A stretch of DNA of 64,000 nt from Oceanicaulis sp. HLUCCA04 (lineage in GTDB: Bacteria; Pseudomonadota; Alphaproteobacteria; Caulobacterales; Maricaulaceae). Position numbers and translations under genes: made by a program. Each line of letters begins with the position of its first letter. Positions within the stretch are counted from its first letter, which is position 1. A model generated the notes under the pieces. It ran no database searches. It saw only the letters and a program-made list of their open reading frames with translations, and had not been told where the DNA came from. The stretch spans positions 1 through 64,000 of the forward strand of contig LJSH01000006.1 in the NCBI GenBank assembly GCA_001314625.1. Direction: 5' to 3'. Of this stretch, positions 44,985 to 53,983 are shown piece after piece.

Positions 44985-45531
44985 TATTGCCTCCTTCGAG
45001 ACTGTCACGCAGCTTGCGCCGCGCATGCATCAGGCGGGTCTTTACCGTGCCCGCCGGCACGTCCAGAGCGATGGCGGTTTCCGCCACGCTCAATCCTTGC
45101 AAGTGAAAAAGCGCCACGGCCGCGCGCTGATCGGGCGGCAATTGCCCCATGGCCCGTTTCAGCCGCGCCGCATCGCCCTCGTCGTGCGTATCCTCAAAGC
45201 TCGTCTCGCGAGGCTCGGCTTCCACTGCCTGCGCCAACCGCCGGTCTGACTGGCGCTGCCCGATCAGGCGCGCACAGCGCCGCGTCGTGATGCGATAGGC
45301 CCAGGCCGCGAAGGCGTGGTCATCGCGCAAACCTGGCAGACCGCGCACAATCTCGACCCAGGCCTCCTGCACGGCGTCCTGCGCGGTGTCGCTGTTGCCG
45401 GTGAGCCGCCAGGCATGAGCCGTCAGCAGCGGATACCAGCGCTTTGCCAGCTGGCGCATACCCTCGCGGTCACCCGACCGCGCAGAGGCCGCGAGGAAGG
45501 CATCCAGGGCATAATCGGCGGGCTTGCGCAT
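44977..45531 (-). CDS. ECF-family RNA polymerase sigma factor
   Basis: The 184-residue protein has region 2 (DTAQDAVQEAWVEIVRGLPG, then AFAAWAYRITTRRCARL) and region 4 (LPPDQRAAVALFHLQGLSVAETAIALDVPAGTVKTRLMHARRKL). The start at 45531 is chosen because AGGA lies six bases before it; two further in-frame ATGs lie just upstream (45537, 45546). It overlaps the DUF6768 gene, suggesting a coupled sigma/membrane-partner pair. Confidence 0.9.
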   Translation of the reverse strand: MRKPADYALDAFLAASARSGDREGMRQLAKRWYPLLTAHAWRLTGNSDTAQDAVQEAWVEIVRGLPGLRDDHAFAAWAYRITTRRCARLIGQRQSDRRLAQAVEAEPRETSFEDTHDEGDAARLKRAMGQLPPDQRAAVALFHLQGLSVAETAIALDVPAGTVKTRLMHARRKLRDSLEGGNNE

Positions 45532-45684
45532 CGTCATTCCTGTCATGCGTTCAGGATAAAGGTGCGCACCAATGACCGGCCGGTTCAATCGGACGTGCGT
45601 TTTCCACAGCACTGGTGATTCGTTCCACATGGCACGACGGCTGACGGCTCGCGCTTGCCTGCCCTATCGGCTATCACCACACCC

Positions 45685-47178
45685 ATGACCGCAGAAACCG
45701 CCGATATGAGCCGCGCCAGTGAAGACGGGGACGGCACCAGCCCGCCGCACAACATCGAGGCTGAGCAGGCGTTTCTGGGCGGCCTGCTCTACGACAACGA
45801 GATATTCAACCGGGTCTCGGACTGGCTGCTGCCCGAGCATTTCTACGATCCCTTCCACGGGCGGCTCTATGCCAAGGCGCGCGAGCTGATCGGTTCGGGC
45901 GCTCTGGCCGATGCGGTCGTTCTGAAAAACCGTCTGGCCGATGATGACGGCCTCAAACAGCTGGGCGGGCCGGTCTATCTGGTCGATCTGATGCGTGAGG
46001 CGCCCGACAGTGTCAGCGCGCCCGAATACGCCCGGCTGGTCTATGAGCTGGCGCTGCGCCGGGAACTGATCACCATTGGCGAAACCATTTCCAGCCATGC
46101 ACGTGATACCAGCGAGCAGGGTAATGCGACTAGCCTGATCGAAAACGCCGAACGCGAACTGTTCAGCCTTGCCGAGAAGGGCACGGCTCAGAAAAGCTTC
46201 CAGCCTTTCTCGGCCGCGCTGGCCCAATCGCTTGAAGTCGCAGCGGCGGCCTACAAGCGCGGTGGCAAGCTGTCGGGTATTGCGTCCGGCCTGAACACGC
46301 TCGACGACAAGCTGGGCGGGCTCCACCGGTCCGACCTCATCATCCTTGCGGGCCGACCTTCCATGGGCAAAACCGCGCTGGCTACCAATATCGCCTTTGC
46401 TGTGGCCCGCGCTGCCGAGTTCGAGGAAGCTCCGGACGGCAAAAGACGTGTCATCAAGGGCAAGGGCGGGGTTGTCGGTTTCTTCTCGCTGGAGATGAGC
46501 TCCGAACAGCTCGCAACGCGTCTGATCGCAGACTATACCGGCATTCCCGGCTATCTGATCCGCCAGGGCCGGATTGACCAGAACCAGTTTGGCGAGATCA
46601 ATGACGGAGTTCGCGAGATCTCCGAAATTCCGCTCTATATCGACGATACTGGCGGCATCACGATTGGTGCGCTGGCAGCGCGTGCGCGGCGCCTTAAACG
46701 CACCGTGGGTCTGGACCTGCTGGTCATCGACTATCTGCAGCTGATTACCGGCGGATCACGCCGCAGCGAAAGCCGGGTACAGGAAATATCTGAGATTACC
46801 ATGGCATTGAAATCGCTGGCAAAAGAACTGGATATCCCGGTCATTGCCTTGTCCCAGCTCTCCCGCCAGGTCGAACAGCGCGATGACAAGAAGCCGCAAC
46901 TGTCAGACCTTCGCGAATCGGGCTCGATCGAGCAGGACGCCGACGTTGTGATGTTCGTCTACCGCGAAGCCTATTATCTTGAGCGTGCGGAGCCTAAAGA
47001 AGGCTCTGAGGAACATCTTCGCTGGGAAGATGAAATGCGCGAAATTCGCAATCGCGCCGAAGTGATCATTGGCAAGCAGCGCCATGGCCCGATTGGCGCG
47101 GTGAAGGTGGCGTTTGACCCTGAGCGGACCAAATTCTCCGATCTTGAAGATTCCGGACGCTATTCCAGCCTCGAATAG
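45685..47178 (+). CDS. dnaB: Replicative DNA helicase
   Basis: The 497-residue helicase has the N-terminal primase-interaction domain (NIEAEQAFLGGLLYDNEIF) and the RecA-like motor with Walker A GRPSMGKTAL (from G223). LLVIDYLQLI is Walker B, and DLRESGSIEQDADVVMFVYR is the H4/arginine-finger region. It unwinds DNA at the fork as a hexamer. The ATG at 45685 is preferred; another at 45706 is possible. Its 3' end overlaps alr. Confidence 0.96.
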   Translation: MTAETADMSRASEDGDGTSPPHNIEAEQAFLGGLLYDNEIFNRVSDWLLPEHFYDPFHGRLYAKARELIGSGALADAVVLKNRLADDDGLKQLGGPVYLVDLMREAPDSVSAPEYARLVYELALRRELITIGETISSHARDTSEQGNATSLIENAERELFSLAEKGTAQKSFQPFSAALAQSLEVAAAAYKRGGKLSGIASGLNTLDDKLGGLHRSDLIILAGRPSMGKTALATNIAFAVARAAEFEEAPDGKRRVIKGKGGVVGFFSLEMSSEQLATRLIADYTGIPGYLIRQGRIDQNQFGEINDGVREISEIPLYIDDTGGITIGALAARARRLKRTVGLDLLVIDYLQLITGGSRRSESRVQEISEITMALKSLAKELDIPVIALSQLSRQVEQRDDKKPQLSDLRESGSIEQDADVVMFVYREAYYLERAEPKEGSEEHLRWEDEMREIRNRAEVIIGKQRHGPIGAVKVAFDPERTKFSDLEDSGRYSSLE

Positions 47179-48232
47179 CACTGCGCCTGCGCGGCTGGTG
47201 GTCGATCTGGATGCGCTGCGCCACAACTACTCGGTCCTGCAATCACTGGCCCCGTCTGCGCGCTGCGCTGCGGTCGTCAAGGCTGACGCCTACGGTCTCG
47301 ATGCCGGCCGGGTGACCGGCGCGCTTCGTGAGGCGGGCTGCACCCTGTTCTTCGTGGCAACCCCCGAGGAAGGTGCTTCGGTGCGCCAGTTGCTTGGACC
47401 TTCGCCGTCCATCTATGTCCTCAACGGCTTTCAGCCCGGCTTGTCGGAGATGTTCGCCCGCTCCGACCTCATCCCCGTCATCGGCTCGCTGGACAGCCTG
47501 AACGCGTTCGGGGAGGAAGGCGGCGGGGTCTATGCCCTGCATGTGGACACCGGCATGAACCGGCTGGGGCTGACGGTTGAAGAGGCGCGCTCACTCGCCC
47601 TCCCCCGCGGTGGCGAATTGCGGCTGGTGATGAGCCATCTGGCCTGCTCGGACGTTCCGGCCCATCCCATGAACGCACACCAGCTGGAGCGGTTCAGAAC
47701 TGTGCTTGAACATTTTCCGGGCATTCCGGCGAGCCTTGCCAATACTGGCGGCGTATTGCTCGGACCGGACTATCATTTCGACATCATACGGCCCGGCGTC
47801 GGCCTTTACGGCGTCAATCCATCTGCAACGCGATCAGAACCCTTCCGGCCTGTCTTCCATGTCGACGCGCCGATCCTGCAGATCCGCCGTGTCGCGGCGG
47901 GCGAGACGGTCGGCTATGGCGCACGCTTCACCGCCGCCGGACAGCGCACCATCGCCATTGCCGGGTTCGGCTATGCCGACGGTTTGTTTCGCGCCGCCTC
48001 GCAGACGGGCAGCGCGCGCATCGGCGAAATCGCCGTGCCATTTGCCGGCATGGTGTCAATGGATTTGACGGCGCTGGACGTTACCGGCCATGAAGACCTT
48101 GCCCGAAAGGCTGGCCGCGTCCAGTTTTACGGCGCGGATCTGGGCGCGGCTGCCGACGCCGCGGGAACGATCGGATATGAATTGCTGGTCCGGCTGGGCG
48201 CCCGGCTGAAGCGCGAGTATCTGGGACGATGA
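47114..48232 (+). CDS. alr: Alanine racemase
   Basis: The protein (about 340-372 residues depending on start) makes D-alanine for cell-wall synthesis. The PLP lysine lies in AAVVKADAYGLDA, the catalytic tyrosine in VGYGARFTA, and MVSMDLTALDVT is also conserved. There is no ATG near the expected start. In-frame candidates are TTG 47114, TTG 47144 and GTG 47198; the first two lie inside dnaB, so translation is probably coupled. The coordinates given use the longest frame. It ends in the mlaE start (ATGA). Confidence 0.9.
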   Translation: MTLSGPNSPILKIPDAIPASNSTAPARLVVDLDALRHNYSVLQSLAPSARCAAVVKADAYGLDAGRVTGALREAGCTLFFVATPEEGASVRQLLGPSPSIYVLNGFQPGLSEMFARSDLIPVIGSLDSLNAFGEEGGGVYALHVDTGMNRLGLTVEEARSLALPRGGELRLVMSHLACSDVPAHPMNAHQLERFRTVLEHFPGIPASLANTGGVLLGPDYHFDIIRPGVGLYGVNPSATRSEPFRPVFHVDAPILQIRRVAAGETVGYGARFTAAGQRTIAIAGFGYADGLFRAASQTGSARIGEIAVPFAGMVSMDLTALDVTGHEDLARKAGRVQFYGADLGAAADAAGTIGYELLVRLGARLKREYLGR

Positions 48233-49002
48233 CAATTTTCAATCCATTCAGAGCCCTCGGGCGCGGCGTGCTGTCGCTTTTGCGCTCTATCGGTGCCATC
48301 GCGATATTTGCCGGCCTGACGGTTCGGGCAGTTATCGGGCCCTTCTTTGCCGGCCAGTTCGTCCAGCAGCTGGTGCGCATCGGCTTTTTGTCCCTCCCGG
48401 TCGTGGGGCTGACCGCCTTGTTCACCGGCGCGGCGCTGGCGCTCAATATTTATGTGGGCGGAGAACGCTTCAACGCGGAAAGCTTCGTGCCCAATATCGT
48501 GGCCCTTGGCATTGTGCGCGAGCTTGGTCCGGTCATTGCCGCCCTGATGCTGGCCGGGCGCGTATCGTCCGGGATTGCAGCGGAAATCGGCGCAATGCGC
48601 GCAACCGAGCAGATTGACGCGCTGCACACGCTGACCATTGACCCGATGCGCTATCTGGTCGTGCCGCGTGTTCTGGCGGGCATTGTCGTGTTGCCCATGC
48701 TGGTGCTGGTGGCCGACGTGATCGGCGTGTTCGGCGGGTTCCTGGTCGGCGTCACCACGCTGGAATTTGACCCCACCGTCTATGTGCGCAATTCGGCTGA
48801 TATTCTGGAACGCTGGGATGTCGTGTCCGGCCTTATCAAGGCGGCGGTGTTCGGTTTTCTGCTGACCCTGATGGGCTGCTATCACGGCTACCGGGCGCAA
48901 GGCGGCGCGCAAGGCGTCGGCCGGGCCGCCACACACGCTGTCGTGTCGGCGGCGATGCTGATTTTCGCTGCCAACTTCATCCTGACCTCGTTGTTCGTGT
49001 AG
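48229..49002 (+). CDS. mlaE: MlaE-type permease of a phospholipid-trafficking ABC transporter
   Basis: The 257-residue protein has about five to six membrane helices and the MlaE/YrbE block NIVALGIVRELGPVIAALMLAGRVSSGIAAEIG (split as two halves of a core motif, about 84-116), then GAMRATEQIDALHTL. MlaE with MlaF and MlaD moves phospholipids between the inner and outer membranes. It overlaps alr upstream and is followed eight bases later by mlaF. No mlaD follows. Confidence 0.92.
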   Translation: MTIFNPFRALGRGVLSLLRSIGAIAIFAGLTVRAVIGPFFAGQFVQQLVRIGFLSLPVVGLTALFTGAALALNIYVGGERFNAESFVPNIVALGIVRELGPVIAALMLAGRVSSGIAAEIGAMRATEQIDALHTLTIDPMRYLVVPRVLAGIVVLPMLVLVADVIGVFGGFLVGVTTLEFDPTVYVRNSADILERWDVVSGLIKAAVFGFLLTLMGCYHGYRAQGGAQGVGRAATHAVVSAAMLIFAANFILTSLFV

Positions 49003-49012
49003 GGAGGCGATG

Positions 49013-49759
49013 ATGGCAGCACCTGTGAAAATCGCCTGGAAGAACGTCACCAAGCGCTTCGGAAGCAAGACTGTTCTCGACGGGCTGTCTCTTGATGCCC
49101 ATGAAGGCAAATCGCTGGTCATTATCGGTGGTTCGGGTACCGGCAAGTCGGTGACGATCAAGACCGCGCTGGGACTAATCGCGCCTGACAAGGGTGTTGT
49201 GGAAATCGATGGCAGGGCGGTTCGCCCCGAAGATCCTTCCGATCCAGGCCTCGATCAGATCGGCATGCTGTTCCAGTCCGGTGCGCTGTTCGACTCGCTG
49301 ACCATCTGGGAGAACATCGCCTTCAAACTGCTCAAGGCGGGCCGGATGAAACGGCCCGAGGCGCGCGCGCGCGCGATTGAGGCGCTCGAGCAGGTGGACC
49401 TCGAACCCGATGTGGCAAACCGCGCAACCCGGGAGCTCTCCGGCGGCATGCTCAAGCGCGCCAGCCTGGCGCGCGCGATCGTGACGAAGCCCGCCATCCT
49501 GTTCTTTGACGAGCCCACAACCGGCCTCGACCCGGTGACCGCCGATGTCATCAACCGCCTGATCTTGCGGCAGGTGAAATCGCTCGGTGCTACCGCTGTG
49601 ACGATCACGCACGACATGGCCTCCATGCGCATGATCGCCGATGAAGTGGCGATGATCGAACATGGCAAGATCCGCTGGCGTGGCGGGCTGGACGGTATTG
49701 AAGACTGTGCCGACCCGGCCGTATGCGCCTTTGTCCATGGCCGGTCGGCAGACGAATAG
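49013..49759 (+). CDS. mlaF: MlaF-type ATPase of the phospholipid-trafficking ABC transporter
   Basis: The 248-residue ATPase has Walker A GGSGTGKSV, signature LSGGMLKRASLARAI and Walker B ILFFDEPTTGLDP. LSGGM followed by KRA is typical of MlaF. The ATG at 49013 is chosen because GGGAGG is five bases before it; another ATG at 49010 is directly adjacent. It pairs with MlaE, and radA follows after 30 bases. Confidence 0.92.
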   Translation: MAAPVKIAWKNVTKRFGSKTVLDGLSLDAHEGKSLVIIGGSGTGKSVTIKTALGLIAPDKGVVEIDGRAVRPEDPSDPGLDQIGMLFQSGALFDSLTIWENIAFKLLKAGRMKRPEARARAIEALEQVDLEPDVANRATRELSGGMLKRASLARAIVTKPAILFFDEPTTGLDPVTADVINRLILRQVKSLGATAVTITHDMASMRMIADEVAMIEHGKIRWRGGLDGIEDCADPAVCAFVHGRSADE

Positions 49760-49789
49760 CGCCCCGTTCAAACGAACCGGAGAGACGAT

Positions 49790-51160
49790 TTGGCCCGATC
49801 CGACAGCGTCTATGTCTGCCAGTCCTGCGGGGCGGTCCATGCCAAATGGGCCGGGCGCTGTGATGATTGCGGGTCTTGGAACACGCTGCAGGAAGAAACA
49901 CAGTCCGCGCCTCTGGGCACCCAGGCCAGCGCGCCCAAGCGCACTGCCGGACGCCGGGCCCGGCTGGAACTGGTCGATCTGGGCAGTGCCACGGACGACC
50001 CGCCCCGGTTTGAAACCGGCATGGCCGAATTTGACCGGGTGGCCGGCGGAGGACTGGTGCCGGGCTCTGCCGTGCTGGTGGGCGGTGATCCGGGTATAGG
50101 CAAATCGACCTTGCTTTTGCAGGCCGCCGCGCGCCTTGCCCGCGCCGGACAGCGCGCGGTCTATATCTCCGGTGAAGAGGCCGCTGATCAGGTGCGCCGC
50201 CGTGCCCGCCGTCTGGGACTTGCTGATGCGCCGGTGGAACTGGCCGCGGAGATCTCGCTTGAAAGCATTCTGGACGGGCTCAAAAGCAATCCGCCCGCCA
50301 TCGCCATTCTCGATTCCATCCAGACCCTGTGGTCTGACCAGCTTGCGGCGGCTCCCGGCACCGTCGCGCAAGTGCGCGCCTGTGCGCAGGAGCTGGTGCG
50401 CTTTGCCAAGAAACGCGGCACGGTGGTGATTCTCGTCGGCCACGTCACCAAGGACGGCCAGATCGCCGGTCCGCGCGTCGTCGAACACATGGTCGATGCC
50501 GTGCTCTATTTCGAAGGCGAGCGCTCCCACCAGTTCCGCATATTGCGCGCGGTGAAGAACCGCTTCGGACCGACCGACGAGATCGGCGTGTTCGAGATGA
50601 GTGATGCCGGCCTTGGCGAGGTGGCAAACCCGTCTGCCCTGTTCCTCGACGGACGCGGCAGTTCAGCGCCCGGCGCCGCGGTATTTGCCGGCATGGAAGG
50701 AACACGTCCCGTCCTGACAGAGATACAGGCGCTCGTGGCGCCCGCCGCATTCGGCACGCCGAGGCGCGCGGTCGTCGGTTGGGATTCGGGGCGTCTGGCG
50801 ATGGTGCTGGCCGTGCTGGAGGCACGCTGCGGCCTCGGGTTTGGCGGCAAGGATGTGTATCTCAATGTCGCGGGCGGATTGAAGATTGCCGAACCGGCGG
50901 CTGACCTGGCGGTTGCGGCGGCCCTGGTATCTTCGGCCTTTGACGTTGCCCTGCCCGCCGAGGGCGTTGTCTTCGGCGAAATCGCCCTTTCAGGAGAAGT
51001 GCGCAAGGTAGGCCGCGCCGAAGCACGCCTGAAAGAGGCGGCAAAGCTGGGCTTTTCACGCGCCATGGTCCCGGCAGGCATTGAGGGTGGCGGTCTGGAG
51101 GTGACGGGAATCGATACAGTGCATACACTGGTTTCCCGGCTCGACCCGGGACCGCAATAG
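49790..51160 (+). CDS. radA: DNA repair protein RadA (Sms)
   Basis: The 456-residue protein has a C4 zinc finger (C10, C13, C24, C27), the RecA-like P-loop GGDPGIGKSTLLLQ, the RadA-specific VKNRFGPTDEIGVFEM motif and a C-terminal Lon-like domain (ending GEVRKVGRAEARLKEAAKLG). It drives branch migration in recombination. The start is TTG at 49790, with GGAGAG seven bases before it. Confidence 0.96.
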   Translation: MARSDSVYVCQSCGAVHAKWAGRCDDCGSWNTLQEETQSAPLGTQASAPKRTAGRRARLELVDLGSATDDPPRFETGMAEFDRVAGGGLVPGSAVLVGGDPGIGKSTLLLQAAARLARAGQRAVYISGEEAADQVRRRARRLGLADAPVELAAEISLESILDGLKSNPPAIAILDSIQTLWSDQLAAAPGTVAQVRACAQELVRFAKKRGTVVILVGHVTKDGQIAGPRVVEHMVDAVLYFEGERSHQFRILRAVKNRFGPTDEIGVFEMSDAGLGEVANPSALFLDGRGSSAPGAAVFAGMEGTRPVLTEIQALVAPAAFGTPRRAVVGWDSGRLAMVLAVLEARCGLGFGGKDVYLNVAGGLKIAEPAADLAVAAALVSSAFDVALPAEGVVFGEIALSGEVRKVGRAEARLKEAAKLGFSRAMVPAGIEGGGLEVTGIDTVHTLVSRLDPGPQ

Positions 51161-51169
51161 GGGGTTGCG

Positions 51170-51763
51170 ATGGAAGCCGGTCTTGCAGGTTTTGACCTGT
51201 TCGCACTTCTGGTGCTTTTCGTGTCAGGCATTCTGGCGCTCATGCGCGGTTTTGTGCGTGAGGCGCTGACGATTGCCGCCTTTGTTGCCGCCGCGCTGGC
51301 GGCGCTGTGGAGCCGTCCTGTCTTTGCCGGACTGCTCGAAGGCCTCGTCGGCTCGCCGCTGATCGCCAATGTCATCGCGCTGGCGGGCGTGTTCATCCTG
51401 GTTTATCTCGCCGTCAGCTTTGTGACCTCCTCGCTTCAGCCCAATGCCAAGGCCGGAGAGGATGTGAACGTGATCGACCGCTCACTCGGCTTCATCTTCG
51501 GGCTGGTGCGCGGTCTTGTCCTGGTGGGCCTGTTCGTTCTGGTATTTCGCAACACCCTGCCCGGTGCGCAGCCCGAATGGTTGCAGGGCGCCCGCATTTA
51601 CCCGCTGGCCAACGCCACGGCCACCTTGCTGCAACGCCTTGCTCCGGAAGGGTCCTGGGCCGAAGGATCACAGCAAGGTGAGGCCGAAGATGAGCCGCCC
51701 ACTGATGAAGACCTTGACCGCGAGGCTCTCGACAGGCTTATCCGGTCCACAAATCCCGATTAG
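51170..51763 (+). CDS. cvpA: CvpA-family membrane protein
   Basis: The 197-residue protein has four membrane helices (roughly 5-25, 28-48, 64-84, 105-125) and an acidic cytoplasmic tail. Blocks FVREALTIAAFVAAALAAL and VNVIDRSLGFIFGLVRGLV match CvpA, which is needed for colicin V export and envelope functions in E. coli. It sits between radA and purF; the cvpA-purF order is widely conserved. Confidence 0.88.
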   Translation: MEAGLAGFDLFALLVLFVSGILALMRGFVREALTIAAFVAAALAALWSRPVFAGLLEGLVGSPLIANVIALAGVFILVYLAVSFVTSSLQPNAKAGEDVNVIDRSLGFIFGLVRGLVLVGLFVLVFRNTLPGAQPEWLQGARIYPLANATATLLQRLAPEGSWAEGSQQGEAEDEPPTDEDLDREALDRLIRSTNPD

Positions 51764-51783
51764 CCGCTTCTATCGAGGTTCGG

Positions 51784-53262
51784 ATGTCCGCTTCTGCCCC
51801 CTTGCCGACCCTCACCTATGATCCAAAGACCGACCGCCCCCGCGAGGAGTGCGGGGTGTTCGGGGTGCGCGGCGCAGAAAAGGCCGCGGTTCTGGCGGCA
51901 TTCGGCCTGCAGGCCCTGCAACATCGCGGTCAGGAAGCGTGCGGCATTACCAGCTATGATAATGGCCGCTTCCATTCAGAGCGCCATCAGGGGCTGGTCG
52001 CAGATCATTTCACCGATCCGGCCCGGCTTGACCAGCTGGCCGGCTCGATGGCCATCGGTCATGTGCGCTATTCCACCCAGGGCGCGCCCGTACTGCGCAA
52101 TGTCCAGCCGCTCTATGCCGATGTGCGCGGCGGCGGGCTGGCTATCGCCCATAACGGCAATCTGACCAATTCACGCATATTGCGCGAAGAGCTGGTGCAG
52201 GCCGGCGCGATCTTCCAGTCCACCTCTGATACCGAAGTCGTGCTGCAACTGGCCGCCCGGTCGCGCAAGACCAAATCGGCTGACAGGCTTCTGCACGCGC
52301 TAAAGCAGGTAGAGGGCGCGTTTGCGCTGGTAGCTATCTCCAATGACAAGCTGATTGGCGCACGTGACCCGTTCGGTATCCGTCCTCTGGTCATGGGTGA
52401 GCTGGAGGGCGCGGTGATCCTGGCCAGCGAAACCTGCGCGCTTGACATGATTGGCGCGCGCCTGATCCGCGAGATCGAACCGGGCGAAGCTGTCGTCATC
52501 AGCGAAAGCAGCATTGAAAGCGTCCGCTATGCACCGGTGCGGCCCGCCAGGCCGTGCGCGTTTGAATATATCTATTTCGCCCGGCCCGACTCGGTGATTG
52601 ACGGCCGGTCCGTCTATGATGTGCGCAAGCGCATGGGCAAACGCCTCGCCGAGGAAACCCCCGCCGATATCGACGTCGTCGTGCCCGTGCCTGATAGCGG
52701 TATCGCTGCGGCGCTGGGCTATGCCGAAGCCATTGGCAAGCCGTTTGATCTGGGCATTATCCGGGCCCACTTCGTGGGGCGGACCTTCATCCAGCCGACA
52801 CAGGCCAAGCGCGATCTGGGCGTCAAGCGAAAGCACGCCGCCAATGCGGCCGTCCTGAAAGGCAAGCGCGTCCTCCTGATTGATGATTCCATCGTACGCG
52901 GCACGACATCGAAGAAGATCGTGCGGATGGTGCGCGAGGCGGGCGCGACCGAAGTGCATTTCCGCTCCGCCTGCCCGCCCATCACCCACCCGGACTTTTA
53001 CGGCATCGACATGCCGATGCGCGAGGAATTGATGGCTGCCAGCCACGACCCTGAGCGTATGCGCGCCCTGCTGGAATGCGATTCCCTGGGCTTTCTGTCT
53101 GTCGAGGGTCTCTACTGGGCGGTGTGCGATGCGCCGCGCAATGACGCACATCCCCAACTGGCAGACCATTATTTCACCGGCGAGTATCCCACCCGGCTTG
53201 CAGACCGCGACCGGGCAAGCTCCGCCAAGGACCAACAACTTTCCCTTCTCGTGGACGCATGA
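51784..53262 (+). CDS. purF: Amidophosphoribosyltransferase
   Basis: The 492-residue enzyme starts purine synthesis from PRPP and glutamine. The catalytic N-terminal cysteine would be C23 (in REECGVFGV) after removal of a 22-residue propeptide. The PRPP loop is VLLIDDSIVRGTTSKK. The Bacillus-type enzyme carries Fe-S ligands near HPCFYGID and CxxC before FTGKYPT; here these read HPDFYGID and no CxxC precedes FTGEYPT, so a cluster is unlikely even though a propeptide remains. It overlaps the SDR gene by four bases. Confidence 0.96.
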   Translation: MSASAPLPTLTYDPKTDRPREECGVFGVRGAEKAAVLAAFGLQALQHRGQEACGITSYDNGRFHSERHQGLVADHFTDPARLDQLAGSMAIGHVRYSTQGAPVLRNVQPLYADVRGGGLAIAHNGNLTNSRILREELVQAGAIFQSTSDTEVVLQLAARSRKTKSADRLLHALKQVEGAFALVAISNDKLIGARDPFGIRPLVMGELEGAVILASETCALDMIGARLIREIEPGEAVVISESSIESVRYAPVRPARPCAFEYIYFARPDSVIDGRSVYDVRKRMGKRLAEETPADIDVVVPVPDSGIAAALGYAEAIGKPFDLGIIRAHFVGRTFIQPTQAKRDLGVKRKHAANAAVLKGKRVLLIDDSIVRGTTSKKIVRMVREAGATEVHFRSACPPITHPDFYGIDMPMREELMAASHDPERMRALLECDSLGFLSVEGLYWAVCDAPRNDAHPQLADHYFTGEYPTRLADRDRASSAKDQQLSLLVDA

Positions 53263-53972
53263 CCGATAATTCTTCGCTTTCCGGGCGCGTGGCACTCGTC
53301 ACCGGCGCCTCGCGCGGCCTTGGCTATGCCACGGCCAAGGCCCTTGCCGCTGCCGGCGCCCATGTTATCGCGACTGCCCGCACGCGCGGCGGGCTTGAAG
53401 CGCTGGACGATGAAATCAGCGCCGCTGGCGGGTCGGCCACGCTGGTACCGATGGACCTGACAGGGCCTGACGAAATTGAAAAGCTGGCCGAAGCGGTGAA
53501 CGCGCGCTGGGGCAAGCTGGATATTCTGGTCGCCAATGCCGGCGCGCTGGGAAAGCTGATGCCCGCCCATCAGATCCCGTCAAAAATCTGGAACGAGGTG
53601 CTGGCGGTCAATCTGGTTGCGCCCGCCCGGCTGATCCGCGCGTTCGAGCCCTTGCTGCGCCAGTCCGCTGCGGGACGGGCCGTGTTCATCACCACCTCTG
53701 AAAGCGCCAAGACACGCGCCTACTGGGCCGCCTACGGCGCGTCGAAAGCCGGGCTGGAAGCTCTCGTGAAAAGCTGGGCGGCGGAGCTGGCCGGCAGCGC
53801 TATACGGGTCAATCTTCTTGATCCGGGCCGGATGCGTACCGCCATGCGCACCCGCGCCGTGCCCGGCGAGGACCCACAAAGCGTACCCCTGCCGGAGACA
53901 GTTGCGCCGTTGATCCTGGAGCTGTCTGCACCAGCCGAGAGCCGCCACGGCGAAACTGTAAAGGCAAGCTAA
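53259..53972 (+). CDS. Short-chain dehydrogenase/reductase
   Basis: The 237-residue protein has the cofactor loop TGASRGLGYATAKAL, the NAG motif VANAGALGKL, and the catalytic YxxxK in AYGASKAG with a Ser upstream (TTSESAK). It reduces or oxidises an unknown substrate. The ATGA overlap with purF suggests co-expression but says nothing about a role in purine synthesis. Confidence 0.9.
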   Translation: MTDNSSLSGRVALVTGASRGLGYATAKALAAAGAHVIATARTRGGLEALDDEISAAGGSATLVPMDLTGPDEIEKLAEAVNARWGKLDILVANAGALGKLMPAHQIPSKIWNEVLAVNLVAPARLIRAFEPLLRQSAAGRAVFITTSESAKTRAYWAAYGASKAGLEALVKSWAAELAGSAIRVNLLDPGRMRTAMRTRAVPGEDPQSVPLPETVAPLILELSAPAESRHGETVKAS

Positions 53973-53983
53973 GCGGGCGCCGC

